From: Rhodospirillum rubrum ATCC 11170
Lineage (GTDB): Bacteria; Pseudomonadota; Alphaproteobacteria; Rhodospirillales; Rhodospirillaceae
Direction of reading: 5' to 3'
Assembly (NCBI RefSeq): GCF_000013085.1
Contig: NC_007643.1
Location: forward strand, 3,295,501 to 3,359,500
Length of the DNA stretch: 64,000 nt
Shown: piece by piece, positions 41,497 to 49,774 of the stretch
Position numbering within the stretch: the first letter of the stretch is position 1
Layout of the letters: each line of letters opens with the position of its first letter
Notes under the pieces: generated by a model
The model's input: only the letters and a program-made list of their open reading frames with translations
The model's database searches: none
Told to the model about the DNA's origin: nothing
Translations under genes and position numbers: made by a program

Positions 41497-42395
41497 CGCG
41501 GCGCTCCGCCGCCCTTGGGCGCCTCCCCGCCCTCGGGCGGGTCGTCGTAGAGAACCAAGGGACGTTCGTCGTCCGACAGCACGCCAAGGGGCCGCTGACC
41601 GGCGCCATCCCCGCCCTGGCCGCGATCGGAAAGCACCACATGGCGCAGAACCCCGCCGAAGGCCGCTTCCAGATTGCGCCGGGTGAACACCTCGGCGGTC
41701 GGCCCGCTGGCCAGAACCGTGCGGTTGAGCAAAACGGCGCGGTCACAGAATTCGGGCACGCTGCCCAGATCATGGGTCGAGACCAGCATCACCCGCCCCT
41801 CGGCGCGCAGGGCGCGCAACAAGGTGATGATCTCGCTTTCGGTGGTCACATCGACGCCGGTGAAGGGTTCGTCAAGCAAGATGACCCGGCCGTCCTGGGC
41901 TAGGGCGCGGGCCAGGAACACCCGCTTTTTCTGTCCGCCCGATAATTCGCCGATCTGGCGCTTGCGCAAGGCCCCCATGCCGACGCGCTCAAGCGCCTGG
42001 TCAACCGCCGACTTATCGGCGCGCCGGGCGATGCGCAGCGGGTTCATGTGGCCATAGCGGCCCATCATCACCACGTCTTCGACCAGAACCGGAAAGGTCC
42101 AGTCGACATCCTCGCTTTGCGGGACATAGGCCACCAGATGGCGCCTCAAGGCCTCGCGCACCGGCAGACCGAGAATGGCGATGGAGCCGACCGACAGGGG
42201 CACGAAGCCCATGATCGCCTTGAACAGCGTCGATTTGCCGCTGCCGTTGATGCCGACCAGACCGGTGACCGTGCCGGTCGGGATCTCGAAGGAGGCATCG
42301 CGCAAGGCCGTATGGCCGTTGCGATAGGTGACGCTGGCCCCGGTAACCTTGATACCGAAGGGATAGGGCGCCGAAACGACCGAGGGCGAGGACAA
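41493..42395 (-). CDS. sitB: Manganese/iron ABC transporter ATPase (SitB-like)
   Basis: A 300-residue ATP-binding subunit. Walker A is GINGSGKSTLFKA, Q-loop VAYVPQSEDVDW (the SEDVDW form is typical of Mn/Zn transporters), signature LSGGQKKRVFLARAL and Walker B VILLDEPFTGVD. The C-terminal tail (about 50 residues beyond the core, ending with Glu/Gly/Pro-rich sequence) is longer than usual and of no known function. It follows the binding protein gene after 47 bp and overlaps sitC by four bases. Confidence 0.94.
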   Translation of the reverse strand: MSSPSVVSAPYPFGIKVTGASVTYRNGHTALRDASFEIPTGTVTGLVGINGSGKSTLFKAIMGFVPLSVGSIAILGLPVREALRRHLVAYVPQSEDVDWTFPVLVEDVVMMGRYGHMNPLRIARRADKSAVDQALERVGMGALRKRQIGELSGGQKKRVFLARALAQDGRVILLDEPFTGVDVTTESEIITLLRALRAEGRVMLVSTHDLGSVPEFCDRAVLLNRTVLASGPTAEVFTRRNLEAAFGGVLRHVVLSDRGQGGDGAGQRPLGVLSDDERPLVLYDDPPEGGEAPKGGGAPR

Positions 42396-42442
42396 GGGCA
42401 GAATGGCTCCTCCGGGTAAACCTGGCGACCACGGCCGCCCCC

Positions 42443-43375
42443 TTACGGGGCCAGCCCGTGAAGGATGGTTTCGATGGTGACGCGCAGCAGATCAAGATAG
42501 CTGGGAACCGGCCCCTCGGGCCCGCTCAGGGAATCGACATACAAGACGCCGCCATAGCGCGCCCCGGTTTCCCGGGCCACCTGTTCGGCCGGGGCCGAAG
42601 AAATGGTGCTTTCGGAAAAGATGGCGGGAATGGCCTGGGCGCGCATGGCGTCGACCACCTTGCGCACCTGCTGGGGGCGGCCCTGCTGGTCGGCGTTGAT
42701 CGGCCACAGATAAAGCTCGCGCAACGAAAAATCCCGGGCGAGGTAGCTGAAGGCCCCCTCGCTGGTCACCAGCCAGCGCCGCTCCTCGGGCAGGGCGGCA
42801 AGGGCGATCCGCAAGGGCGCCACCGTCTCCTCGATGCGCCGCTTGTAGCTTGCGGCATTGTCGCGATAGAGCGCGGCGTTTTGCGGGTCGTGGGTCGCCA
42901 GGGCCTCGGCGATGGTATCGACATAGAGCAGGGCGGCCGTCGGCGACATCCAGGCATGGGGGTTGGGTTTGCCCTCATAGGGGCCCTCGCCGATGCCGAT
43001 CGGGACCACCTTTTGCGACACCACGACACCGGGGACGTCCCCCAGGTTTTCAAAGAACTGTTCGAACCACAATTCCAGATTCAGGCCGTTCCACAGCACC
43101 AGATCAGCGCCGCGCGCCCGCATAAGGTCGCCCGGGGTCGGCTGATAGGTGTGGATTTCGGCGCCGGGCTTGGTGATCGACACCACATCGGCGGCTTCCC
43201 CGGCCACATTGCGCGCCATATCGGCGATGATGGTGAAGGTGGTCACCACCTTCAGCCGCCGGGCGGCCCGCGCCCGACCCGCGCCCAAGCCGAGGGCGGC
43301 GACCACGCCGGCCGCCGTCCCCAGGACCGCGCGCCGTGTCCACGCCCCGCCGTTATTGCCTTTGCCCGTCGTCAT
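42443..43375 (-). CDS. sitA: Manganese/iron-binding periplasmic protein (SitA-like)
   Basis: A 310-residue cluster A-I metal-binding protein. The N-terminal signal TRRAVLGTAAGVVAALGLGA has twin arginines and could use Tat. Metal-site residues are seen in PGAEIHTYQPTPGDL (His), NPHAWMSP (His), SEGAFSYLARDF (Glu) and a C-terminal Asp (YVDSLSGP), the H-H-E-D set of Mn/Fe-type receptors; zinc receptors usually have a third His and a His-rich loop, absent here. ATG 43375 has GGGAGG just upstream. It heads sitABCD, 98 bp after an Lrp-family gene. Confidence 0.92.
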   Translation of the reverse strand: MTTGKGNNGGAWTRRAVLGTAAGVVAALGLGAGRARAARRLKVVTTFTIIADMARNVAGEAADVVSITKPGAEIHTYQPTPGDLMRARGADLVLWNGLNLELWFEQFFENLGDVPGVVVSQKVVPIGIGEGPYEGKPNPHAWMSPTAALLYVDTIAEALATHDPQNAALYRDNAASYKRRIEETVAPLRIALAALPEERRWLVTSEGAFSYLARDFSLRELYLWPINADQQGRPQQVRKVVDAMRAQAIPAIFSESTISSAPAEQVARETGARYGGVLYVDSLSGPEGPVPSYLDLLRVTIETILHGLAP

Positions 43376-43473
43376 CGCCCCCTCCCGCATGGATTTACAC
43401 AGAAGATAAGGACCGTTCCCCGTTCCGCCAGCGTCCATTTTTGGCTTCGCCGACGCGGGGCCGGCGAGAAAAC

Positions 43474-43968
43474 TTAGTCGTCGGGATCGGTCTCGGCAAC
43501 GGGAACGCCGGGTTGCAGCTTGCCGGTGCGAATGGCCAGGGCGGATTTCACATGGCCGACATTGGGCGCCGGGGTCAGACGCGAGGTCAGGAAGCGCTGG
43601 TAATCATCCCAGTCGCGCGCCACCACCTTCAGCAGGAAATCGGTCTCGCCGGCCAGCATGTGGCATTCGCGCACCTCGGGCCAGCTCGCCACCAGATCCT
43701 CGAAGGCGCGCAGATCGGATTCGGCCTGACTATTCAGGCCGACATGGGCGAAAACCGTCACATTATAGCCCAGCGACACCGCGTCGAGATCGGCGTGATA
43801 GCCCCGGATGAACCCGGCCTCCTCGAGCGCGCGAACGCGGCGCAAACACGGGGGCGCCGAGATGCCCGCCCGCTTGGCCAGATCGACGTTGGTCATCCGG
43901 CCGTCGCTCTGGAGATCGTTGAGAATCCTGCGGTCGATGCGGTCCAGCTTAACGCGCTGTGTCGCCAT
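43474..43968 (-). CDS. Lrp/AsnC family regulator
   Basis: A 164-residue feast/famine regulator: N-terminal HTH (DRIDRRILNDLQSDGRMTNV, ISAPPCLRRVRALEEAGFI) and C-terminal RAM/ACT-like ligand domain (FLLKVVARDWDDYQRFLTSRL). The SAPPCLRRV form of the recognition helix is common in alphaproteobacterial Lrp proteins. It is the first leftward gene before sitABCD and could be co-transcribed with it, although metal operons are normally under MntR, Mur or Fur control. It diverges from the peroxiredoxin gene. Confidence 0.92.
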   Translation of the reverse strand: MATQRVKLDRIDRRILNDLQSDGRMTNVDLAKRAGISAPPCLRRVRALEEAGFIRGYHADLDAVSLGYNVTVFAHVGLNSQAESDLRAFEDLVASWPEVRECHMLAGETDFLLKVVARDWDDYQRFLTSRLTPAPNVGHVKSALAIRTGKLQPGVPVAETDPDD

Positions 43969-44112
43969 GAAAACCCTGCCTTCAAGCTATCGGTGTCGGT
44001 CGATACGAGAAAGGAAATTACACGTAATCACCCGGACCGCGCAACGAGAATACCCCTTGCCCCACGGCCGCGACCACCCCCCTTGCGGCTTAAGGTCTGC
44101 TACCCGACATAC

Positions 44113-44176
44113 AAAGCGCGCTGCACGGGTGGAAGCCCCTGTGGGCGGGGGTGGCTCGTATCGGGGCGCTTTTTAT
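44113..44176 (+). promoter_or_regulatory. Leader hairpin before the peroxiredoxin gene
   Basis: AAAGCGC (44113-44119) and GCGCTTT (44166-44172) enclose a GC-rich domain with its own pairing (AGCC 44133 / GGCT 44152) and are followed by TTTATGG. It ends about 37 bp before the ATG. It looks like an attenuator or terminator-type leader; no known riboswitch motif is recognized. Confidence 0.4.
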
Positions 44177-44212
44177 GGAGCCCCATCGCCAAAATCCAGG
44201 GATTTATCCGCG

Positions 44213-44827
44213 ATGACCGAAAGTGTTGGTACCCTGACCGGCCGGCCGGTCCCTGATTTCACCGCCCCGGCGGTGCTGGCGGACAATTCCATTGTCGAAG
44301 ATTTCTGTTTGAAGGACTATCTGGCGGGGTTTTATGGCCTGATTTTCTTCTATCCGCTGGATTTCACCTTCGTCTGTCCCTCGGAAATCCTCGCCCACGA
44401 CCACCGCCTGCCCGCCTTCGCCGCCAAGGAGGCCAAGGTGGTGGCGATTTCGGTCGATTCCCAATACAGCCATCTCGCCTGGAAGAAGACGCCGATCGCC
44501 GAGGGCGGCCTGGGCCCGATCGGCTTTCCGATGGTGGCCGACATCAGCAAGGCGATCGCCCGCTCGTTCGGGGTGCTGCTGGAAACCGGCGTCGCCTTGC
44601 GCGCCAGCTTCCTGGTCGATCGCGGCGGCATCGTCCGCCATCAAACGGTCAATGACCTGCCTTTGGGCCGCAATGTCGATGAAACCCTGCGCATGATCGA
44701 CGCCCTGCGCTTTCACGACGCCCATGGCCAAGTCTGCCCCGCCGGCTGGAAGACCGGCGATCCGGGGATGACCGCCAGCCCCGAGGGGGTCGCGGCCTAT
44801 CTTTCGGCCAACGCCGAGCGCCTTTAG
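44213..44827 (+). CDS. 2-Cys peroxiredoxin (AhpC/TSA family)
   Basis: Reduces hydrogen peroxide and organic peroxides with thioredoxin. 204 residues: peroxidatic Cys55 in FTFVCPSEIL and resolving Cys175 in HGQVCPAGW make a typical 2-Cys enzyme; the GGLGPI insert near 98-103 marks the sensitive, hyperoxidizable form, but the C-terminal YF motif is missing. ATG 44213 begins conserved sequence; its ribosome-binding site is weak. It is followed after 135 bp by thioredoxin reductase on the same strand, a sensible pairing as electron donor. Confidence 0.94.
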   Translation: MTESVGTLTGRPVPDFTAPAVLADNSIVEDFCLKDYLAGFYGLIFFYPLDFTFVCPSEILAHDHRLPAFAAKEAKVVAISVDSQYSHLAWKKTPIAEGGLGPIGFPMVADISKAIARSFGVLLETGVALRASFLVDRGGIVRHQTVNDLPLGRNVDETLRMIDALRFHDAHGQVCPAGWKTGDPGMTASPEGVAAYLSANAERL

Positions 44828-44962
44828 GACCGGGACGCGGTAAGGCCCCTTCCGCCCCGGGCGCGGTACCCGGGCGCGGTTACCGCTTTTGCTTTACCCC
44901 GGCGGACGGGCCCTCTATCCTTTATACTCCTCTCCGTCTTTTCCGACAGCCCCGGAAGACCA

Positions 44963-45907
44963 ATGGCCGAACATCGCACTAAAGTCCTGATTCTGGGTTC
45001 CGGCGCCGCCGGATGCACCGCCGCCATCTATGCCGCCCGCGCCAATCTGGCACCGATCCTGGTCGCCGGCCTGCAGCCCGGCGGTCAGTTGACCATCACC
45101 AGCGACGTCGAGAATTACCCGGGCTTCGCCGAGGCGATTTCCGGCCCCTGGCTGATGGAGCAGATGCAGGCCCAAGCCCGCGCCGTCGGCACCGAGATGA
45201 TCGATGATCTGATCATCAGCGCCGATCTGTCCAAGCGCCCCTTCGTGTGCCAGGGTGATTCGGGCGACACCTATATCGCCGACACGGTGGTCGTAGCCAC
45301 CGGCGCCTCGGCCCGCTGGCTCGGACTGCAAAGCGAAAAGCGTTGGTCGGGGCTGGGCGTCTCGGCCTGCGCCACCTGTGACGGCTTCTTCTTCCGCGGC
45401 AAGGAGGTCGTCGTCGTCGGCGGCGGCAATACGGCGGTCGAGGAAGCGCTTTATCTGACCAATCACGCCAGCAAGGTCACGCTGATCCACCGCCGCGACA
45501 GCCTGCGCGCCGAACGGATCATGCAGGACCGCCTGTTCAAGAACCCCAAGGTCGGCGTCGTCTGGAACAGCACGGTCGAGGAGATCCTGGGCGGCGGCGA
45601 TCCCCCCGGGGTCACCGGGGTGCGCCTGCGCGATACGCAAACCGGCGCGCTGTCGGAGCTTTCCTGCGACGGGGTGTTCATCGCCATCGGCCACACGCCC
45701 AATACCGCGCTGTTCGCCGGCCAGCTTGACTGCGATGACAACGGTTATCTGATTACGGCGCCCGACAGCACGGCAACGAACGTGCCCGGGGTTTTCGCCG
45801 CCGGCGATGTTCAGGACCATATCTTCCGACAGGCCGTGACAGCGGCCGGAACGGGATGCATGGCCGCCATTGAAGCGGATCACTTCCTGGCTTTGACGCA
45901 GGAATGA
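44963..45907 (+). CDS. trxB: Thioredoxin reductase
   Basis: NADPH-dependent flavoenzyme that reduces thioredoxin. 314 residues: FAD motif LILGSGAAGCTAAIYAARA, redox-active CATC (Cys136, Cys139), NADPH motif VVVGGGNTAVEEAL, and C-terminal GVFAAGDVQDHIFRQAVTAAG. Complete, with GGAAG before ATG 44963. A TATACT box at 44923-44928 may be the -10 of its promoter. The peroxiredoxin gene precedes it and a LysR gene follows. Confidence 0.97.
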   Translation: MAEHRTKVLILGSGAAGCTAAIYAARANLAPILVAGLQPGGQLTITSDVENYPGFAEAISGPWLMEQMQAQARAVGTEMIDDLIISADLSKRPFVCQGDSGDTYIADTVVVATGASARWLGLQSEKRWSGLGVSACATCDGFFFRGKEVVVVGGGNTAVEEALYLTNHASKVTLIHRRDSLRAERIMQDRLFKNPKVGVVWNSTVEEILGGGDPPGVTGVRLRDTQTGALSELSCDGVFIAIGHTPNTALFAGQLDCDDNGYLITAPDSTATNVPGVFAAGDVQDHIFRQAVTAAGTGCMAAIEADHFLALTQE

Positions 45908-46038
45908 CAAGACCGGCAAGCCGACCGCGAAGGGGCGTTCCACGCCCTTTTGGCGGTTTGGCCTGCTGACAGGGATGGACCGGCGTGGTTTGGGGAGGGA
46001 GCCCCGGATCGGCCAAAGCGGCGAGCGGAAAACGGGGC

Positions 46039-46953
46039 ATGGCGCAACGGCCGGGCAATATGGATTGGGATAAGCTGCGCGTCTTCCACTCGGTGGCGGA
46101 AGCGGGCAGTTTCACCCACGCCGGGGAAGCCCTCAATCTCAGTCAATCGGCGGTCAGCCGTCAAATCAGCGCCCTGGAGGAAAGCCTCAAGGTGGCGCTG
46201 TTCCATCGCCACGCCCGGGGTCTGATCCTGACCGAACAGGGCGAGTTGCTGTTTGATACGGTTCACGATGTCTTTGGCAAGCTCGCCACCGTCGAGGCCA
46301 AGCTGGGCGAGACCAAGGAGCGGCCGGAAGGGCCGCTGACCATCACCACCACCTTGTCCTTTGGTGCCATCTGGTTGACGCCGCGCATCAAGCGCTTCAT
46401 GGACCGCTATCCCGATATCGATGTCACCTTGGCGCTCAATGATACCGAGCTGGATCTGGCGATGCGTCAGGCCGACGTGGCCCTGCGCTTCATGCCGCCG
46501 CGCCAGCCCGACCTGATCCAGCGCCAGCTTTTCAGCATGCCCTATCATGTCTTCGCCTCGCCCGATTACCTGAAGAAGCACGGCACGCCCCGGCGGGTGG
46601 AGGATCTCGACGATCACGCCCTTGTCGTCTATGGCGAGGAGTTCAAGCCGCCGGTCGCCAATATGAGCTGGCTGCTGACGGCGGGCACCCGCGAGGGGCG
46701 GGCGCGCAAGCCGATCCTTAAGGTCAACAACATCTATGGGATGTTCCGCGCCGTCGAAAGCGGCCTGGGCATCGCCGCCCTGCCCGATTACTTCTCGAGC
46801 GAGGCGTCGACTCTGGTCAAGATCCTCCCCGAGGAACACGGCCCCGAGATGCAGATCTTCTTTGTCTATGCCGAGGAATTGCGCCACAGCAAGCGGGTCG
46901 CGGTCTTCCGCGATTTTCTGATCAAGGAACTGGGCAGTTCCGGTCTGGCCTGA
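46039..46953 (+). CDS. LysR family transcriptional regulator
   Basis: A 304-residue LysR regulator: WDKLRVFHSVAEAGSFTHAG, LSQSAVSRQISALEESL and the wing LFHRHARGLILTEQG form the DNA-binding domain, and the remainder is a normal effector domain with TLSFGAIWLTPRIKRF. ATG 46039 is the best-supported start, though GTG 45985 and ATG 46060 are in frame. It follows trxB on the same strand after 131 bp, a pairing seen in many alphaproteobacteria. It may sense redox or act elsewhere; no operator is evident. Confidence 0.92.
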   Translation: MAQRPGNMDWDKLRVFHSVAEAGSFTHAGEALNLSQSAVSRQISALEESLKVALFHRHARGLILTEQGELLFDTVHDVFGKLATVEAKLGETKERPEGPLTITTTLSFGAIWLTPRIKRFMDRYPDIDVTLALNDTELDLAMRQADVALRFMPPRQPDLIQRQLFSMPYHVFASPDYLKKHGTPRRVEDLDDHALVVYGEEFKPPVANMSWLLTAGTREGRARKPILKVNNIYGMFRAVESGLGIAALPDYFSSEASTLVKILPEEHGPEMQIFFVYAEELRHSKRVAVFRDFLIKELGSSGLA

Positions 46954-46992
46954 CCCCCGCGAACCACCCGATCAAAAGACTGATTTTGAACA

Positions 46993-47016
46993 CTTTTCCC
47001 AGGGCTGCGGGAAAAG
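46993..47016 (+). terminator. Terminator-like hairpin after the LysR gene
   Basis: CTTTTCCC (46993-47000) and GGGAAAAG (47009-47016) form an eight-bp stem 40 bp after the LysR stop. There is no downstream U-run, but the A/T-rich stem base can act in either direction. Confidence 0.45.
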
Positions 47017-47128
47017 GGCCATAGCCATGCGCCGACCGCATGGCCTGCTTGCCCAAAACCCCATGGTTACTATGGGAACTACCGTTTAAACATTGGGTCA
47101 CCGCTTGATGACACGGTATTGACCGGAT

Positions 47129-47286
47129 CCAGAGCGATGAGATTTGGTGGCTCTCCTCCCTTGTGCCGCCATTTTGCCGGGGCGACCCGGCACCCAGGGC
47201 GCCGCTTTTTCGGTGTCCTACGTCTCCCAGACGTGAAACCTCCCTGTTCCGACTTTACCCCCGGACTTGCTCCGGGGGTTTCTTTT
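47129..47286 (+). ncRNA. Candidate anti-Shine-Dalgarno small RNA with CUCCUCCC loop
   Basis: A gene-free 350-bp stretch contains consecutive RNA hairpins on the plus strand. GGTGGC (47146-47151) pairs with GCCGCC (47165-47170), exposing UCUCCUCCCUUGU as the loop. GCCGGG-GCGA-CCCGGC (47176-47191) has a GNRA tetraloop. GGGCGCCG (47197-47204) pairs with CGGTGTCC (47211-47218) with two wobbles. ACGTCT-CCC-AGACGT (47220-47234) comes next, then single-stranded AACCUCCCUG and an intrinsic terminator. CUCCUCC loops complement ribosome-binding sites and mark known alphaproteobacterial sRNA families. A possible promoter is TTGGGT (47093-47098), 18 bp, TATTGA (47117-47122). Coordinates of the 5' end are approximate. 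Confidence 0.6.
47257..47286 (+). terminator. Intrinsic terminator of the candidate sRNA
   Basis: ACCCCCGGA (47257-47265), loop CTTGC, TCCGGGGGT (47271-47279), then TTCTTTTT. Strong, and oriented so that a plus-strand transcript must arise in the gene-free region or from the LysR operon. Confidence 0.88.
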
Positions 47287-47305
47287 TGGCCAGCGGCGGA
47301 CCGGG

Positions 47306-48232
47306 TTACGCCCCCGCCCTTCGGCGCGGCAGGCCGGTGACGAAGGCGATGCCGCCCAGGATCAGGGCCAGGCCGGCCATATGGTACCAAGCGAACTCCT
47401 CGCCAAGCAGCCAGACGGCGAGCAGGGCGGTGAGGATCGGCATGAGATTGGTATAGACCCCGGCGATCGACGGCCCGACGGCGGCGACGCCGCGGTTCCA
47501 GAAGTAAAAGGCGAAGATCGCCGGGAAAATCGCCGTATAGGGCAGCACCCAGGCGGTGGTCAGATCAAGCGGCAGAACCGCCCCGCCCGCCCTTTCCCAG
47601 GCATAGATCGGCACCAGCACGAGGACGCCGGCGCCGATTTGCCCGGCCAGCAGGGAAACCGGCTTCAGCCCCAGGGGATGGCGGCGCAGCAGCACCGAAT
47701 AGACCGACCAGCTGGCCATCGCCAGCAGCATCAAAAGATCGCCGCGATTGAGCGCCAGGGACAGCAAAACCGTGATATCGCCCCGCGCCACCACCACAAC
47801 CACCCCCAGGGCGGAAATGACGATCCCCAGCCCCTGGCGGCCGTTCAACCGCTCGCCCAGCCAAACCCGGGCGAGCAGGGCCATCACCACCGGCATCGCC
47901 GAGGCGACCAGGGTGACGTTGATCGCCGTCGAGGTGGCCAGCGCCGCATACATCAAGGCGTTATAGGCCCCGGCGCTGAGGGCGCCGAGCACCAGCACCA
48001 TCGGCCAATGGGCGCGCAGCTTGGCGCGGTCGGCGACCAGGGCGCTCCAGGCGAAGGGCAGCAGAAAAGCAAAGGCCAGAACCCAGCGCCAAAAGGCCAG
48101 GGCCACCGGCGGAATGGCGTGCTGGGCGGCGATCTTGCCGACGATGGCGTTGGTCGCCCACAGGAACTGGGGCAGAATAAGCAGACCGTAGGCCGAAAAC
48201 ACCCGGTCGCGCAGCGATGGCATGCTTGCCAT
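47306..48232 (-). CDS. DMT superfamily (EamA) transporter
   Basis: A 308-residue inner-membrane protein of the drug/metabolite transporter superfamily with two EamA repeats and about ten helices. Seen: LPQFLWATNAIVGKIAA at the start, TAINVTLVASAMPVVMALLA at the end of repeat 1, and AVGPSIAGVYTNLMPILTALL in repeat 2, the pattern of metabolite exporters. The substrate is not predictable. It is transcribed toward the sRNA terminator and away from the 25-bp repeat array that lies in its upstream region. Confidence 0.92.
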   Translation of the reverse strand: MASMPSLRDRVFSAYGLLILPQFLWATNAIVGKIAAQHAIPPVALAFWRWVLAFAFLLPFAWSALVADRAKLRAHWPMVLVLGALSAGAYNALMYAALATSTAINVTLVASAMPVVMALLARVWLGERLNGRQGLGIVISALGVVVVVARGDITVLLSLALNRGDLLMLLAMASWSVYSVLLRRHPLGLKPVSLLAGQIGAGVLVLVPIYAWERAGGAVLPLDLTTAWVLPYTAIFPAIFAFYFWNRGVAAVGPSIAGVYTNLMPILTALLAVWLLGEEFAWYHMAGLALILGGIAFVTGLPRRRAGA

Positions 48233-48260
48233 GAGGCGAACCCTTCCCCTTATAGCGCTT

Positions 48261-48384
48261 GCGCTCGAAGCGCAGGACGGACAGTGCGCTGGAAGCGCAG
48301 GACGGACAGTGCGCTGGAAGCGCGGAACAGACGGCGCGCTGGAAGCGCGGTATGGTTTTGCGCTGGACGCGCGGTACGCTCTTG
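48261..48384. repeat. Five 25-bp tandem repeats
   Basis: Units begin at 48261, 48286, 48311, 48336 and 48360. Each opens with GCGCT-nnA-AGCGC, a self-complementary core, followed by a variable tail; the first two units share the tail AGGACGGACAGT and the later ones decay. It sits between divergent DMT and HIT genes, so it lies in both upstream regions. There are no spacers, so it is not CRISPR. Confidence 0.88.
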
Positions 48385-48551
48385 CTTGCCCCGGCGGGAA
48401 GACTATCGTTTCCTGCGGAGTTCACGCTGCGGCGCACCCTAACGAGCCGACCCGGCGCTGGCAACGCCCGGCCATCGCGCCCGTTGGTTCGCATCATTTC
48501 CTCCCCCGGCGGTCCGCGCGGCCTTCGGAGGGTTCACGAAGGATCTTCGCC

Positions 48552-48992
48552 ATGATCGATTTGGACCCGCGCTTGGCCGCGGACACCCACCCGGTGACCC
48601 AATGGCCGCTGTCCCAGGTGCGTCTGATGGACGACGTGCGCTTTCCCTGGCTGGTGCTGATCCCCGATCGCCCCGGACTGGTCGAGATCTTCGATTTGCC
48701 GGCCGAGGACCAGGACAAGATGTGGCGCGAGGTCGCCCATGCCGCCGCCACCTTGAAGACCCTGAGCGGCGCCCATAAGATCAACATCGGCGCCCTGGGC
48801 AATCAGGTGTCCCAACTTCACATCCACATCATCGCCCGCCGCCCCGACGACGGCGCTTGGCCCGGGCCGGTCTGGGGCGTGGGCGAACGGCAACGCTACG
48901 ATCAGGCCGAACTGGCCGAGTTCCTCTCCGGCCTGCGTGCCCAATTGATCGCGCCGGGCCAAGGGATCGTCGAAGAAGGCCAGACCCGATGA
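48552..48992 (+). CDS. HIT-domain protein
   Basis: A 146-residue histidine-triad family protein, a nucleotide hydrolase/transferase fold. The active-site strand is QLHIHIIARR: two of the usual three alternating histidines are present, the third position being Ala, as in a proteobacterial subfamily carrying the DDGAWPGPVWG tail. That variant may alter catalysis. The N-terminal LDPRLAADTHPV and LVLIPDRPGLVEI segments are also typical. Its stop overlaps the next start (ATGA at 48989), so the two are co-translated. Confidence 0.9.
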   Translation: MIDLDPRLAADTHPVTQWPLSQVRLMDDVRFPWLVLIPDRPGLVEIFDLPAEDQDKMWREVAHAAATLKTLSGAHKINIGALGNQVSQLHIHIIARRPDDGAWPGPVWGVGERQRYDQAELAEFLSGLRAQLIAPGQGIVEEGQTR

Positions 48993-49639
48993 TCGGTCGC
49001 CTGCGCCGCGCCGTCCTCGGCGGGCTGGCCGGCCTGATCGGCCTGGGGATGATCGCCCAGGCCAGCGCCGCCCCCTCGCCTCCCGGCCTCAAACCCGGCG
49101 CCCCCGCCGCGACCGAGGACCAGGGCGGCGGCGAAAGCGGCGACCATGATGGAGCGGTCAGCGACGCCACGCCCAAGGGCATGGGCGTCAGCTTGCGCTA
49201 TCCCGCCCAATGGTCGCTCACCGCCGTCGATGGTCATACCGTGGTCCTCGGCGGGGCGAAGGGCGGGGCCGATTGGTACACGGCGCTGACGCTGACCAAT
49301 CAGCAGAACCCGGCACCCGACGACCCGGTGGCCGGAACGGCGGTGCTGGTGACCGAAACCCTGCGGGCGATCGAGGCGCGCACCGTCAATCACGAGCGCC
49401 TGCGCCAAGCGCCCTTCCACTATGTCAACGATGGCCCGGGCGCCGATGGCGAACAGGCGGTCATCCGCTTCATGGGAGCGCGCGAGCCGATGCGAAGCTG
49501 GGTGGTGGCGATCGCCCGCACCGATATACCGGTCGCCCATATTCTGATCTACACCGCGCCTGACAATGATTTCGACCGTGGGCTGCCCGCCGCCCAATTG
49601 ATCGTGGAAAGCCTGACCGTCCGCCCCGCCAAACCCTGA
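48989..49639 (+). CDS. Exported protein of unknown function
   Basis: A 216-residue secreted protein: MIGRLRRAVLGGLAGLIGLG gives a signal peptide probably cut after ASA near residue 27. A Pro/Gly-rich linker (PSPPGLKPGAPAATEDQGGG) follows, then a globular part with GMGVSLRYPAQWSLTAVDGH and LIVESLTVRP at the end, resembling PsbP/Mog1-like small lipid- or protein-binding folds, though I would not assign the family. No cysteine lipobox. Translationally coupled to the HIT gene (ATGA). Function unknown. Confidence 0.8.
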   Translation: MIGRLRRAVLGGLAGLIGLGMIAQASAAPSPPGLKPGAPAATEDQGGGESGDHDGAVSDATPKGMGVSLRYPAQWSLTAVDGHTVVLGGAKGGADWYTALTLTNQQNPAPDDPVAGTAVLVTETLRAIEARTVNHERLRQAPFHYVNDGPGADGEQAVIRFMGAREPMRSWVVAIARTDIPVAHILIYTAPDNDFDRGLPAAQLIVESLTVRPAKP

Positions 49640-49774
49640 GCGCCTGGAGCTGTAAGGGAGTGGGAAATAACTACTTTTCCGTTTAAAACCTTAAATCGTT
49701 AAAGCGAGATCAAGGTCTTCGCGCTACATGAATCTGGTTTAACGCCGTTTGATCTGGTTTGCCGGAGAACCCCT

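Noticed and set aside
47129-47286. Signal recognition particle RNA or tmRNA
   Set aside because: The GGUCAGGUCCGGAAGGAAGC-type SRP motif and a tRNA-like domain are absent.
48261-48384. CRISPR array
   Set aside because: Units are contiguous without spacers and no cas gene is present.
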